Shown: positions 20,303 through 32,682 of the stretch, in pieces
Position numbering within the stretch: the first letter of the stretch is position 1
Layout of the letters: each line of letters starts with the position of its first letter
DNA from: Furcasterigmium furcatum
Lineage: Eukaryota; Ascomycota; Sordariomycetes; Glomerellales; Plectosphaerellaceae
Direction of reading: 5' to 3'
NCBI GenBank assembly: GCA_001599815.1
Contig: BCIA01000001.1
Location: 1,120,934 to 1,184,933 of the forward strand
Length of the DNA: 64,000 bases
The notes under the pieces: generated by a model
Database searches by the model: none
What the model was told of the DNA's origin: nothing
What the model saw: only the letters and a program-made list of their open reading frames with translations
Program-made: the position numbers and the translations under genes

Positions 20303-21343
20303 TCACTTGTAGTCTCGGACGGTCTCAGCGATCGTGTCCTCCAAGCTCGTCCATCCATGTCCAGTCAACCTCCGAAGCAAGTCCTCCGCGCGGTCATGAC
20401 TGACCGTGCTCAAATCCCGGCCAAGTCCAGGAATATCGTCCATAAACTCGCGGCTCGGATGCAGCTTCCGAAGCACCGCCAGCAAGTCGTTCCAGTTGTA
20501 CGGATGCGCAAACGCAAACAGCCGCTCGCTGTTGACGTCGCCGTAGATCAGCGCGGCGACGTGCACCAGCGCATCATCCACGATGTTAACATAATACTGG
20601 GGAGGCTGGCTCTCGACGTCCTTTTGGCCCTCGAAATTGTTCCAGAGAGCACGCACCCATCCCAGGGTGCTGTGGTACTGCTGATGCGCCGGATCGAGGA
20701 CCGGACCGAAGTTGGCGTTGGGCAGGACGCTGTTCAGCACGAAAGAGGGCGAATGCTCCTTCGTCCACTTCCAAGCCGCGCGCTCGCTCTCCGTCTTGCC
20801 GGCGTAGTACACGTTCAGCATGCGTTCGAATCCCTCGTAGGGCGGAGGTGCCCAAGCCGCCGCAACAGCCTCGTCGTTCCACATGTTTTCATCGATATGG
20901 AACACCTTGTTCGGCTTCGGCGCCGTGCAGGCCCCCGAGGAGGACGTAAGCACGAAGCGCTTGATCCCGGGTTCCTTAGCAGCAGCTTCCAAGGCATTGG
21001 TGGTGCCTTTGATGACGACCGGGACGGAGGCGTTCGGGTCGGTGTCCTGCATGACGGGCATGGCCGTATGGATGAAGCCGGAGGCTCCCTGGACGACTTG
21101 GTCGAAAGCCCCGTCGGCGGCGACATCTTTGACCTCGACGAGCTCGAAGTTGCCCGATCCAAACTTGCGGTCGAAGAAGTCCTGGAGCCAGCTGGTCTTG
21201 GCCTTGTCACGGACGGTTCCGCGAACAACGTAACCAAGCTTGAGGAGCTGGTCTGCGATGTGGCTGGCGATGTTGCCGTTGGCCCCGGTCAGGACGACCA
21301 CATCGCCCTTCTTCAGGGCAAGCTGACTTTGTTGAGGTTGCAT
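20303..21343 (-). CDS. NAD(P)H-dependent reductase, extended SDR (dihydroflavonol-4-reductase/Gre2-like)
   Basis: A 346-residue single-exon protein; the first true ATG is 21343 (MQPQQSQ). It is an extended short-chain dehydrogenase of the fungal aldehyde/ketone reductase group (Gre2, Sporidiobolus aldehyde reductase, dihydroflavonol reductase-like). The nucleotide-binding loop is VVLTGANGNIASHIA (residues 16-29). The domain continues with GFIHTAMPV and a KRFVLTSSSGA strand. The catalytic Tyr-x3-Lys is NVYYAGKTESERAAW, followed by the typical LNSVLPNANFGPVL substrate-side loop. It reduces aldehydes or ketones in the cytosol; the substrate is not predictable. TATAAAA on the minus strand lies about 114 bases before the start. 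Confidence 0.9.
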   Translation of the reverse strand: MQPQQSQLALKKGDVVVLTGANGNIASHIADQLLKLGYVVRGTVRDKAKTSWLQDFFDRKFGSGNFELVEVKDVAADGAFDQVVQGASGFIHTAMPVMQDTDPNASVPVVIKGTTNALEAAAKEPGIKRFVLTSSSGACTAPKPNKVFHIDENMWNDEAVAAAWAPPPYEGFERMLNVYYAGKTESERAAWKWTKEHSPSFVLNSVLPNANFGPVLDPAHQQYHSTLGWVRALWNNFEGQKDVESQPPQYYVNIVDDALVHVAALIYGDVNSERLFAFAHPYNWNDLLAVLRKLHPSREFMDDIPGLGRDLSTVSHDRAEDLLRRLTGHGWTSLEDTIAETVRDYK

Positions 21344-22352
21344 ATTGTCGATTGAAGGCGAAGTGATTTGGATGAGATTGAAAATGGAGTTGGTGATTCT
21401 TCGAAAGCTGATGTTGGACAAGTGAGTTCAGTATAGCTGGAGCCCAAACGTCTCCGTTTTATAGAGCCGACGCACCCGGTTCTTTCCCAGGAGCTTTGAG
21501 ATTCTCTGCTTGCCATATGTGTATTAGTACTGGGGATTACTGAGTGCAGCGCTTAACCTTCCGGCAGGATCGAGATCCATTGACTATGGATGGCTGACGG
21601 GACTGCGGCTGGTTAGCCCAAACTCGAGCCGCCGCCACTAGTTGAAGCATGGCAAAGTTTAAAGTCACCCAACGACGTTACCGGGGCCGTTCTGTGATCA
21701 ACAGTCGAAAAGCTCCGGCCGGAGTCTCAGCTGCCCGGGCTGCGTCCGGCGACGGAACTCCGCACCTGTTGGCTCTCGGACCGTCCGATGCTGGACCTCA
21801 CTTGCTCACATACACCCAGACCCAGGTCCAGGCTAGAACATGTCGTTTGGAGTAGTGTCAAGGAGACGCGTAGGCACCCGGCTTCGAGAAGCCGGCAATG
21901 GCCGTAGCGCCCGTGATTTGGAGCTGGCCGGGGACGAGCCAACAGACGGAGAGACACCGGCGCAGAGCCTCGTCTCGGGGACAACATCATCATCGTGATC
22001 CAAAAGCCCATCATCGGCCCTTTTCGGAGGGGGATGTACGTTGGAGAGTCATGCAGAGGCCAGCAGCAATAGGCGAGAACTTGAGCACACGGTAAGCAAC
22101 ACAATCAAGTCAGGGGGGCAAGCAGTCAGAGGATAGATGTTCTTCCCACCCTTGGGCACACCTCCACGCTGGCCTCCGGTCCCAGCAACGCTGTCGGGCC
22201 GAACAACACTCACGCTTCCGCGGTTGGAACATAGGGAAGTCTTCTTTATGATACAGTGAGCCTGTAAACGGTATCTCATACACTCTATCCCTGGATCGTC
22301 TCCCGGACCCCACGATTCCGCGGCAGCTCTTCCCCCGGCTGTCTGGCACCAC
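21344..22352. other. Intergenic between reductase and MPP-beta genes
   Basis: About 1 kb containing the reductase promoter and the 3' untranslated region of the peptidase gene. No coding frame with recognisable features. Confidence 0.6.
21457..21463 (-). promoter_or_regulatory. TATA-like box for the reductase gene
   Basis: TATAAAA on the minus strand, 114 bases before the ATG at 21343. Confidence 0.5.
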
Positions 22353-24057
22353 TTAGAACTTGGGCTTCATGGTGTTCCTCAGCCTCTGGTAGTCGAAGAG
22401 ACCCTCGATGCTTCCCACGGCGCTGATGGCGATGTCCTGGTCCCAGATCTTCCTGGAGGCGAAGTCCATGACGTCCTTCTCGGTGATGGCGTCGATGGTG
22501 CGTTCGATCTCGGCGGGGCTGGCGTGGCGGCCGGTGGTGATGAGCTGGCGACCGATGTCCTCGGCGACGGCGGTGGTGCCGTCGAGGGACAGGAGGATGG
22601 AGGCCTTGAGCTGGGCCTTGGCACGCTCGACCTCGGCCTCGGCGACGTTGGAGGACAGGCGCATCCACTCGCGGATGGTGAAGTGGACGAGATCGTCGAC
22701 GCGGGTGGCCTTGTCGGTGACGAGGTAGCAGCCCCAGAGACTACGACGTGGTCAGCTGCTGATTTACTAATGTGGACGTGCATGCATTAGCACAACTCAC
22801 CCGGTGTCGCTGTAGCTGGTGGAGAAGGACATGAAGCTGTTGGCGAGCTCGTTGGAGTGGACGAGGCCGCTCAGCTTGCTGCCCTGGTGGGGAGCGTTGC
22901 CGAGGGCGCGGTCGTAGTTGCCGACGATGGCCTGGGTGACGAGGGCGGTGTAGTAGTCGGGGTCGTTCCAGCTCACACCCTCAACGGCGATGGCGATGTT
23001 GGCGGTGGGGATGTTGTCGTCGCGGACACGGACATCGGAGCCGATGAAGTCGGCCTTGAGCTTGGACAGCAGGTAGGCCTGGTTGTGGGTGCTCTCGGCG
23101 GGCAGGCCGGCGAAGTTCTTCTCGGCGAGCTCGACGAGCTTCTCGTGGGGGATGCCACCGGCGCCGACGAGGACCATGCGGTCGGCGGTGTAGTTGTTCT
23201 TGATGTAGTTGACGAGCTCGGTGCGGGTGATGTCGCGGATGTTCTGGCGGGGGCCGAGGATGGTGCGGCCGAGGGGCTGGTGCTGGTAGGCGGTGGCGTG
23301 AAGGTGGTCGAAGACAACCTCCTCCATCTGCTTCTCGACCTCCTCGGACTCCCTCAGGATGACATCGCGCTCGCGCTCGATGGCGGACTCCTCGAGCTTG
23401 GAGTTCTGGAGAATGTCGGCGAGGATGTCGACGCACTGGGGGACGTCGGAGTTGAAGGCCTTGGCGAAGTAGACGGTGTTCTCGCGCTTGTCACTGTGTC
23501 AGCTGGCGTCGTCGTCGTCGCCGGACGATTGATTCATCACAAACCGAGGTGTAGGCGTTGAGGTGGCCACCCATGTTCTCAATCTCGAGCTCGAGCTGCT
23601 GCTGCGTCCTGTTGGAGGTACCCTAGGAGATCCATCGTAAGCCTGTGCTCGTCGTCGTCCGGGGGGTGTCTGCGCGTCGGGCGGGTGGTGGTACCTTGAA
23701 GGCAAGGTGCTCGAGGAAGTGAGCGGTGCCGTTGGTCTCGTCGGTCTCGGCCCTGGAACCGGCATCAATCCACATGCCGACGGTCGAGGTCTGCGACCAG
23801 GGCGAGTAATCGGTGGCGACCTGTCAAGTCTCAGAGTCAGAAGAAGGTGTTCTCGAGGGGCGCGGAGGCCAATTGGCGTGGGAGAGGCGCGGTCGTACCG
23901 TCAGGCCATTCTTGAGGGTGGTCGTCTGGACTTTGCCGACGACGCTGGAGCTGGTGACGGGCGTGGCGAATCCCCTCGCCCAGGGAACGCTCTTTGTGAG
24001 CGAAGCCCTGTTTCGCAGGCCCTGCGAGAGGTTCAAAGCTAGTCTCCGGGACGCCAT
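22353..24057 (-). CDS. MAS1: Mitochondrial processing peptidase beta subunit
   Basis: A 478-residue protein from five minus-strand exons: 23899-24057, 23695-23820, 23545-23622, 22801-23486 and 22353-22740. It is the catalytic (M16) subunit that removes presequences from imported mitochondrial precursors; in many fungi the same protein is also the core 1 subunit of complex III. The N-terminus is a typical Arg/Ser/Leu-rich presequence (MASRRLALNLSQGLRNRAS). The inverted zinc motif HFLEH is at residues 87-91. Downstream is a Glu-rich ERERDVILRESEEVEKQ helix supplying the third ligand. The acceptor before RENTVYFAKAF is placed at AAG so that NAYTSRENTVYF matches the family. An alternative CAG eight bases earlier breaks the frame. 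The length is close to the Neurospora protein. Divergent from the GH36 gene. Confidence 0.95.
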
Positions 24058-24703
24058 GAGGGTGTTGTGGAGGATCTAGGGAGGAATGAGTGGTTTGACG
24101 AAATCTTTCGATGAGGTTTCGGCTCGCGGCTCGAAGCTTTCCCAATTCTCGGTCGTGCAGGTGAGAGATTGTTGCCGCCTGGTTTGTCAGGCCGTAGTTT
24201 TTCCGCGTTGTTCCGGAGACTCCCGCGCAGGCATTGGCCAATGGGAGGGGCCCAATTTCTACTCCGAGGGACCCGTCACGGGAGCTGACTAAGCCTTTTC
24301 TCGAGAGTGTCACCTAACATCTTCGGCCGAGAGGAAGCCACTGGCGGCTTCATCTCAAGTCCGCTCTCACTGTTCCTGGCGATTAGGATGGATGACGCTT
24401 TCCGGTGCGGGATGGATTGCGCGCGCAAGTAGCTGGAGCTTCGAGGGATGATCATGGAAGTTTGTGCCACTAATGTTTCACCAACCCAGCACATATCTGC
24501 AGTGCGGCCTCACGGGTGACCCAATGAGCCGCTGTTAGTGCATCTTCTCCGCGCAGCACTTGGTCACTGCATCTCACAAATCAACCAACATCGTCACCTA
24601 GTCGGTCGACTCTCGGGTTATGACTGACTTTCATCTGTGAATATCTTCTGGATCGAACATCTGAAGAACCTCGAAACTCGCGAGAATCCTCACCTACCTA
24701 CCA
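24058..24703. promoter_or_regulatory. Divergent promoter between MPP-beta and GH36 genes
   Basis: 646 bases between the two start codons. No coding frame is evident. The GH36-proximal side is rich in CTACCTACC and short pyrimidine runs. Confidence 0.55.
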
Positions 24704-27672
24704 ATGGAGAAAGGCCTGGTCGACGTCCTGACGTCCCTCCACATCTCCGCCCAGAAGTTGGCGCCTGATGCCATCGAGGACAACATGAAGGCCATAATCC
24801 AGAGCTTCCCGCCCCTTGGCCAGATCACCCAGATAGACAAAGGGCAGATCGCCCTCACAGCGGTTCTCGAGGTCCCCGCAGCTCGCCATGCGGAGTCGTG
24901 GCAGGTCGCCGTCTGGCAGTCCGTCGATGGCGGTGAGTGGCACGAAATGATTCTCGAGGCACTCCCTCTCGAACAACGTCCACATGCGGTCCAGGCAAGC
25001 CGACAGGAGGCTCATCTGTTTTACTCTACCTCCCTGGACATCAAGGAGTCCCTTCACTTCACCCTGAGATTCCGCCACGGTGAACACGAACCTTGGAGAT
25101 GGACCCGAGATGAGCTCGGCTTGGGAGATGGCCACATCATCGTCAGCAGTGCCTCTGCCACATCTGCCCTTAGTGATTTTGGCAGCGTGATCCACAACCT
25201 TGACCCTGCCTGGGAGGTCAAGCCTCTCATGAGCCAAGCGCCGAAAACGCGACTCTGGTCTCTGACGGCCGAAGTTCCCGCGTCGACTGACGATCATTCG
25301 GCCTTGAAAAACATATCCCTAGGTGTACCTTGGGGCAGTCATTGCATCAGGTAAGGAGCCTTACTGCTTGCGGTGCGCTCCACTTTCTAATGGCGGTCCA
25401 GATGGTTCGCACTCATTCGGACTTGGACGCCATGGCTTGCTCCGCGTCAAGGCAAGTCTCATTTCGAGCTAGACAAGGACGGAATCTTGTGCTCTTTTCT
25501 CAACTCCACGGGGAAGCACGTCGTGTTACTGGCAGTCAGCGGTATCAATCACGTTTCTGCGGGTTTCCAGAGTGACAATTCGCGGGGCAGCGTCATTCTT
25601 CATGTAAGTGACCTCCTCAGCTCAGTACACACACCTGGGCTGGGCTGACAGACCAGACACGCAATGACAGCACGAAGCCAGAAAGGACCACTGTCCTGGC
25701 AGCCGTCGGAGATAGCTTCGAGAGTGCAAACGCAGCCGTCATGTATCAGGCCCGAAACATTACCCAGATAGCAAAGGCACTCAGCAGCGACATGCAAGAC
25801 GAAATCAATGCTCTCGACAAGGAGATCAAGCCGGAGTGGAGAGAGAACTGGTACGATGGACTGGGATATTGTGAGTCGTTTCCCCAAGACTTCCAATCTT
25901 CCCCAGCTAATCTGAAAGGCACCTGGAATGCCCTCGGGCAGAGGCTCACCGAGGACAAAATCTTCGACGCCGTTGACAAACTCGCGGAGAGCAATACAAG
26001 GTGACCAGCCTGATCATCGATGACAACTGGCAGTCCATCGACTATCGAGGCAATGGCCAATTCCAATACGGCTGGGTCGAGTTCGAGGCAGAGCCAAAAT
26101 CTTTCCCGAACGGGCTCAAGGGCACGGTGTCGCACATTCGGGAGAAACACCCGGAGATCCAGCACATTGCCGTGTGGCATGCTCTTCTCGGTATGGCGTT
26201 TGCGGCTTGAAGAGAAGCCATTTGAACAAGGCTAACAGTTCAAAATCAGGCTATTGGGCTGGCATCTCACCCGATGGAAAGCTGGCCAAGGAGTACAAGA
26301 CCATCGAGGTCATCCGCGAAGATGCCGAGCGCCGCCGTCTCCCCCTCGGAGGCAAGATGACTGTTGTCGCCGAAGACGACGTGGACCGCTTCTACGACGA
26401 CTTCTACCGGTTTCTCGTCTCATGCGGCGTTGACGGCGTCAAGACAGATGCCCAATTCATGATGGACACATGGATGTCGTCAGCCGCCCGCCGCGACCTC
26501 ACAGATACCTACCTCGACGCCTGGACCATCGCCTCCCTGCGCCACTTCAGCATCAAGGCCATCTCGTGCATGTCCCAGGTGCCGCACATCATCTTCCATG
26601 CGCAGCTGCCACGAAACCGCCCGCCCGTGCTGTGCCGCAACTCCGATGACTTCTTCCCGAACGTACCGGCCTCGCACCCTTGGCATATCTGGACGAATGC
26701 CCACAATGCCCTGCTCAGTCAACACCTCAATATCCTGCCAGACTGGGACATGTTTCAGACGGTGCACGACTACTCGGGGTTCCATGCTGCGGCAAGGTGT
26801 GTGAGCGGAGGTCCCATCTACATCACAGACGTGCCGGGGCAGTATGACCTGGATCTCATCAAGCAGATGACCGGCCTCACAACGAGGGGAAAGACAGTGA
26901 TATTCAGGCCGAGCGTCATCGGCAAGACCATCGATGCGTACAATGGCTACCACGACGACATCCTCCTGAAAGTCGGGAGTTATCACGGTACGTCATGAAC
27001 GCTCCTCTACTTGCAACCCACGTCCTGACTATCGCAGGCGCTGCCGTGACAGGCAGCGGCATCATGGGCCTCTTCAACGTCTCATCCCGAAGGCTCACGG
27101 AACTCGTCCCGCTCAGCTCGTTCCCCGGCGTCATATCCTCAATGAAGTACATCGTGCGAGCCCATTCATCCGGCCGTGTCAACAAGCCGGCATCGCCCGG
27201 CCAGCAGCCAGCATCCAGCTCGTCTAATCTCACGGTCACATCTCTCGAGCCTGGAGGTTACGAGATCTTGACTGCCTATCCACTGGAGTCTTTCGATAGC
27301 GAGACCAAGGGCAAGGTCCACGCCGCCAATCTGGGCCTTGTGGGCAAGATGACCGGTGCCGCGGCCATCGTGAGGAGCGAATTCGCCTTGGAGCGGGATG
27401 GCAAAGTGCAACTCAAGACGAGCTTGAAGGCGCTGGGCGTTTTGGGGGTCTACATCTCCAGGCTTCCCGAGCTGACGATCGAGGACGATTTCATCGCAAC
27501 CATCCAGGGACAGGTGATCCCGGTGCACACGGTCTCGGTCAGCAAGAACGACGACTACGTGCTGGAGATTGACGTCGAGAAGGCATGGCAGGAGATGGGG
27601 CTTCACGCCGGCTGGAGCAACGAGGTGGAGGTCAAGGTGTTCTTCAGCATCGATCACGAAGAGGGCCATTGA
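24704..27672 (+). pseudogene. GH36 alpha-galactosidase/raffinose-synthase-like gene with one-base frameshift
   Basis: Six exons: 24704-25350, 25402-25603, 25657-25870, 25919-26190, 26250-26987 and 27038-27672. The introns are 51, 53, 48, 59 and 50 bases, all with good GT-AG borders and matching phases. The product resembles fungal GH36 proteins related to plant raffinose synthase and seed-imbibition (alkaline alpha-galactosidase) proteins. It has the WYDGLGY and CTWNALGQ barrel entry, SLIIDDNWQSID, the nucleophile strand DGVKTDAQFMMD, RNSDDFFP, and PDWDMFQTVHDYSG with the acid/base. The frame breaks inside exon 4: LAESNT ends at 25998 and VTSLIIDDNW resumes at 26001 with only two bases between, so the literal frame meets TGA at 26002. 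No intron borders can explain this. Either one base was lost, or the assembly has an error. Everything else is intact, so the break is recent if real. Confidence 0.8.
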
Positions 27673-27854
27673 CGTGGTTCCTGTTATCAGAGAGTATCGT
27701 CATCTCATTCAGCTTGGAGTTCTATGTCTCTAGGTACCTACTATCCATACTCATAGCTCAGTCCCGGCCAACCCGGCTTCGCTTTTTATTTGAAACGCCA
27801 TCACAATTAACCACGTACCCTCGTCTTCATACATCATGTAGCTCGTGGTCACGA

Positions 27855-29429
27855 TCACTCGCGCTCGAGCACAGCAGGAGCAACGACCTGAGTGCCGCTG
27901 AGCTTCTCAAGACCCTCGCCGCCCTGTTTTGGATGAGGTTAGCAACGATAATACTGACATGAAATAAGATAGGGGTAACTCACGTAGCTGATGAGCGGCG
28001 ACACCTCGACGCCGACATTGACGCTCTCGCCGGTGACGGTGGCGCCGGCGGCCTCGATCCACTTCTTGCCCTGGGCCATGATGTCCTTCTTGCTGGTGTC
28101 GGGGTCGTCCTCGCCGGTGCCGCGGGCGTTCTTGAGCGGGGAGAACTCGTCCTCGCGGCGGACCTCCATGCAGGCGAACTGCTTCAGGTCGAGCATGGGG
28201 AAGACGTCGAAGACGAACTGCTCGAGCTTGATGCCGTTGGGCTTCTCGGGCTTGACGGTCTCGCCGGAGGAGAGGTCGGCGGCGGGGATCTTCTTGCGGG
28301 CGATGTGGTGGGGTAGCTTGTGCGCCCACTGGGGGATGGAGTCGAGGAAGCGGGCGGAGTAGTAGTGGTTGACGATGTTGGCGGCGCGGAACTTGAGGAC
28401 GCCGGCCTGCTTGGGGTCCTGGGCCTCGGCGGTGGCGGCGTCGATCTCGGAGTATTCGACGACGTCGGGGCGGCCGTTCTTCAGGAGGATGAGGCCGACG
28501 GGCTCGTTGTGGGCGCGCTTGCGGACGACCTTTGTGGCGATGTCGACGTCCTTCGCGGCGGCGAAGCCGATGAAGACGGGGTCGGCGACCTTGACGAGGC
28601 AGTTGTCGACGCAGTAGGCGTGGATGTGCTGGATGCCGCGGCGGTTCATGTCGGCGAGGACGTCGGAGACGACGAGGGCCTGGTAGATGCCGCCGTTGCC
28701 GTCGGGGGCGACAGCGACCTTGCCGCGGGACTCGAGGATGATCTTGCCCTCGTTGGAGATGCAGGGGAGGACGCCCTGCTCGAAGATGACGACGTTGGCC
28801 TTGTCGAGGCCGAAGTAGCCGTTCTCCTCGAAGAACTTCTCCGTCGGGCCGCGCGTGGGACCCGAGGTCATGACGTACCAGGGGACGACGGCGGGGGAGC
28901 TGGCGCCGGCCTTGGAGGCGGCGAGCTCCTGGACCTTGCGGATACGCTCGGCCTGGATCTGGAAGAGGGACTTCTTGCTGGGCAGGCCAATGTCGAAGCA
29001 GCCCTTGGGGGCGGAGGAGCCGAGACGGGTGCCCTGGCCGCCGGCCATGAGCACGACGGCGACCTTGTTCTGGGCGATTAGGTCGAGACCAGACTGGTAC
29101 CAGGCATCGATGTCTTCGGGCTTGGAGTCGAGGATCGAGGCGGTGGCGGACTCGGGGAGGGGCTCGAGGGTCTGGGAGGCATCGTCGTCGGTCTTGGGCG
29201 GGTTCAGGGCGCGGTCTGTGATCTCGTTGATGCGGGCAGGGTCGAAGCCGGACAGCTGCTGGAAGAGGGTTGCTTGTTCTTCTTTGGAGAGGGAGTCGTA
29301 GAATGTGAAGACGTGGTCTTGGCCGGCGTCGGTGTACTTCTTCTTGAGGTCGGTGAGCTGCTCGTCGGAGGGCTGAGGGGCAGAGGAGGGCTTGGAGCCG
29401 ATGTGGAGGGCCGACTTGATGGCGTCCAT
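27855..29429 (-). CDS. UAP1: UDP-N-acetylglucosamine pyrophosphorylase
   Basis: A 504-residue protein from exons 27984-29429 and 27855-27923 with a 60-base intron (GTGAGT to ACAG). It makes UDP-GlcNAc from UTP and GlcNAc-1-phosphate in the cytosol, the last step toward chitin, GPI and N-glycan precursors. The uridyl-binding signature is AVVLMAGGQGTRLGSSAPKG. PWYVMTSGPT, a PDGNGGIYQAL loop and the HAYCVDNCLVKVADP nucleotide strand are further family landmarks. The C-terminal exon adds GGEGLEKLSGTQVVAP, the usual left-handed helix end. The start is the first ATG, 29429. It converges with the GH36 gene, with only 182 bases between stops. Confidence 0.96.
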
Positions 29430-30848
29430 GACGTGCAGAGGAATGAGGTCTGGCTGTAGGGAATGTGGCGGGTCAATGGCAGGTCTGGGGGTATCTCGAG
29501 CAAGTTGAATGAGCAGGAAATGGATTGTCGGAGAGTTGGTGACGGAGGAGGGGCTGCTGAGCTTACAGCTGCTACTTGTATGGACGAGCGAGCCCCTCGC
29601 CCTCGCAGTTTGCCCGCGCCAGCCCCAAAATAGACTGAAGCTCCCGCCAGCTTGACGGGAACGGGTTGCCCCTCCTACACGAGCTTGTCGCTACGTCAGG
29701 GGTACTTGACCAGTACCGGGTGCCCGCAGGGCTGAGACTCCCGCCAAGTACGCGGAAGTCAGCTGCCAATGCTTCCCGAGAGTCCAGCACTCGCTGACTG
29801 CATATCGTTCGACCCAGAAGGCCTCCAGAATCGCGACACGTTACAATTGCTCTCGAGGTTGACATGAGATTCAGAGCTGTCTCTCAACAGATCCTCGCAG
29901 CCTTTCTGGCCTTGTTTGAGTACCCCCAAAGTACCTTCCCACGACTCTCGGACTCGGACGATGAGCTAACGCCCCAAACCGAACGTTGATTAGCGGCTGA
30001 GATTCGCCCCGCCCCGCTGAGCCACAGCCCATCTCCGCCAGTCGTAGTGCCGGCATGCCCTGAAACCCCGCCTCCTATTCGCCCGGACCACTCGCAGAGC
30101 TTTCTCGTGTTGGCTACCCCTGAATCTGGATGAGGTGAGCATCGCAAATGCGACGCCGTCTGTTAAGCAACATCCACCACCGCTTATGAGAAGTTGACAA
30201 CGCAATGCGGCAGAAGAGCTTGAAATGTCTTCTCATCTTGCTATTCAGCCAATCTGGGTGCTAGATGGAAACCTTCAAGTTGATCCCCGACGAGAAGCCC
30301 ACTGCTCAATCCTGAGCCCCTTGACTCAAGCACGGACTCTCCTCCTCATCGGAACCTCAGGAATCTTGAACTTGGTCCCCGTGTGTTGTAGGTCATAAGG
30401 ATCGAGCAATTAAAGTCGAGGACGCTCAATCGTCCACAGAGTCGCTCGTTTCTGTTGATAGCGGGTCTGCGTCGGCTCTTCTTGCATATTCGCCGCTCAT
30501 GCTCAGGGTCTCCAAGCTCGTCTTTGTTCGGATGGCTTCAATGTGAACAAAATGAATATCTGGAGCCACTGTTGTGTGATAGTTCTGTCGGCGGGCCGGA
30601 CCCCCGTTCTGGTGACCGAGCTTCTGGCTAAAGTGCGTATGAAATGCGCCACGGGATCACTCGAGTGATTGGGTGCATCTCGATAATGTGTAAATCACTT
30701 TGGAAGAGCCTGTCTAAGGGGATACTGAAGAGTTCTGTCGCCAGGCGAGTGCTTTTCGCGCCTATCGGATGCAACCCCCTTCCAAAACACTGCTCATGTA
30801 GCTCCTCTAAAGGGCAATCCGAGCGGCTTGGAGATGGTCATTCTTAAC
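29430..30848. other. Intergenic between UAP1 and permease genes
   Basis: 1.4 kb holding the UAP1 promoter and the 3' side of the permease gene. The frames are short and composition-driven. No repeat, RNA gene or domain was recognised. Confidence 0.55.
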
Positions 30849-32682
30849 TCACGTGGCCATCTCTATCCGGGGCCCCTGATATGTCTTCCTCGCCACCCCA
30901 TACCAGTTGACGATGCTGAAGATGGCTATGGCGCCTAGAACTGCAACCGCATAGTCTAGCAATTGTTAGTCAAGCAAAATAATGCTATCAACTGGCTCTA
31001 CCTACTCATTGAACTGCCGGTGACAGGCAGTGCGGGTGGAAACGTGAAGAATATGGTCTCAAGTACCGCGCCGAGGAGAGTGCCAATGTTGCACACCCAC
31101 CCCAGAATCTCTGGAACTCGAAACACCCGGTTGCGAGGCAGGAACTCGTGCGACCTCTTGCGGTAAAGGAGAAGGGCCGCGGGGAACGCGAAGGATACCA
31201 TCTGCAGGAGTAGGAATGATCCGACAAGGGCGTTGAAGGCAGTGGTGGAGCCCAGATAGAGACATCCGCATAAGAAGACGAGTGCGGCGTTAAAGAATAG
31301 GGCGTTTGCAGGAATATCGCCCAGTGGCGCCGAGAGCTTGGAAAGTCGATTCGAAAGGAAAATCCCGCGGTCCCGGGCGAACGCCCAGATGAGGCGGGAC
31401 GATGTCTGCTGGATGGCGACGATGACGTGAGTGACGACCATGGTTAGGCCAATAAGGAAGACTGTTGCTGCAGCGTCCGACCTTGTAGCAGATCGCCACA
31501 GCTTGTAGATGGGCATCCTGGTGAGAATGATCAGTCAGGTTCTTACGTTGAGCACGTGAAGCAAGTCGGCAACTTACGAATCAGTCAACAGCGACTCCAG
31601 GTCAATGATGCAGTACGACATGGCCACAGCAAACGTGAAGGCCGTCAGGAACCCGATGCCAATGGTAGCCATGAGGGCACGGGGTACCGTCTTGTGGGGA
31701 TTCAGAGTCTCTTCTGCCAGGTGCAGAGCGGCATCGAGACCTCCGTACATGTAGCACGGGGTTGTGAGACCCGTCAGAAAGGAGATGGCGGGAGTCCAGC
31801 CAGTGTTGACCTCAAAATTCGTCCAGACCCACGAGGACGCCGCCTTTTCGCTCCTCGCGACTGATGTGATGGCCGAGATGGAGAATGTGGCCATGGTGAG
31901 CATAACTGGGTGGGAGAGAGTCAGTCCTCTGCATAGAAAGCTATATGACAGGGCTGTTGTTGAGGCAGAACTCACATGCAACATCATGGATCCAGCCTGT
32001 TCGCTTAAGAGCAAATAGATTATACGATAGGGTGAACAGGTTGAGGGCCTGGTAGATGAGGAAATGATGCCAGGGCTCCGGCTCATATCCATTGAAGTAC
32101 TGGGGGAAGGCTGTGATCAGTTGGCTCCCAATGAGGGTCACACTGGCTGCGTTGATGGCCCAGGAAAGGGTCGAAATCATGCCACAAGCATAGGAGAGGA
32201 TCCTGTTCAGCCGCTTCGGAGCGAGAATGCTTGTGTAGTGATACTGGCCTCCGGCGGTGGGATACACGGAGGCAAGTTCGGCCAGCGTGACGGCAGCGCA
32301 GAAGTATAGGGCACAGGAGACGAAAGTGCCGTAGATGACGCTGACTGTGCCTCCGGCGGAGATGGCGATGGACAAGCTTGCGGCGATGGCCACCCAGCTG
32401 TTGGGGATGTTGAAGCCGATCGCAATGATTCGAAGTGGCCCAATGTCCCTGCGGACGACTTGGGGATCTAACTGGATGATCTCGACCTGTCCAGTCTCCA
32501 AAGGGTCGCTCGTGGAGGGGGAAGACTCTGTGTCTGTTGGCTTCTCAGAGACATTCGCCGTTGCCGGCTCGGCAACCGAACTGACTGGTTCTAGATCATT
32601 AGTTAGAGGGTTTTCAAAGGCAGGCTCTTCACTTTTGGGTGGAATTTCCCTTCACACAGACTGTTGATGTACCTTTGGACAT
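30849..32682 (-). CDS. Amino-acid/GABA/choline-type permease (APC family)
   Basis: A 523-residue multi-pass transporter from five minus-strand exons: 32673-32682, 31976-32590, 31578-31905, 31006-31517 and 30849-30955. The introns are 82, 70, 60 and 50 bases. The first coding exon has only ten bases (Met-Ser-Lys plus one base). About a dozen hydrophobic segments follow. APC landmarks of the fungal GABA/choline/UGA4 group include FNIPNSWVAIAASLSIAISA, ELASVYPTAGGQYHYTSIL, LTGLTTPCYMYGGLDAALHL and ARDRGIFLSNRLSKLS. The hydrophilic N-terminus is Ser/Thr/Glu-rich. It likely imports an amino acid, polyamine or quaternary amine across the plasma membrane. Divergent from the PhyH dioxygenase gene with 869 bases between starts. 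Confidence 0.92.

Noticed and set aside
28320..29081. 253-codon plus-strand frame opposite UAP1
   Set aside because: Val/Asp/Gly/Leu-heavy composition is the antisense image of the UAP1 frame; no domain.
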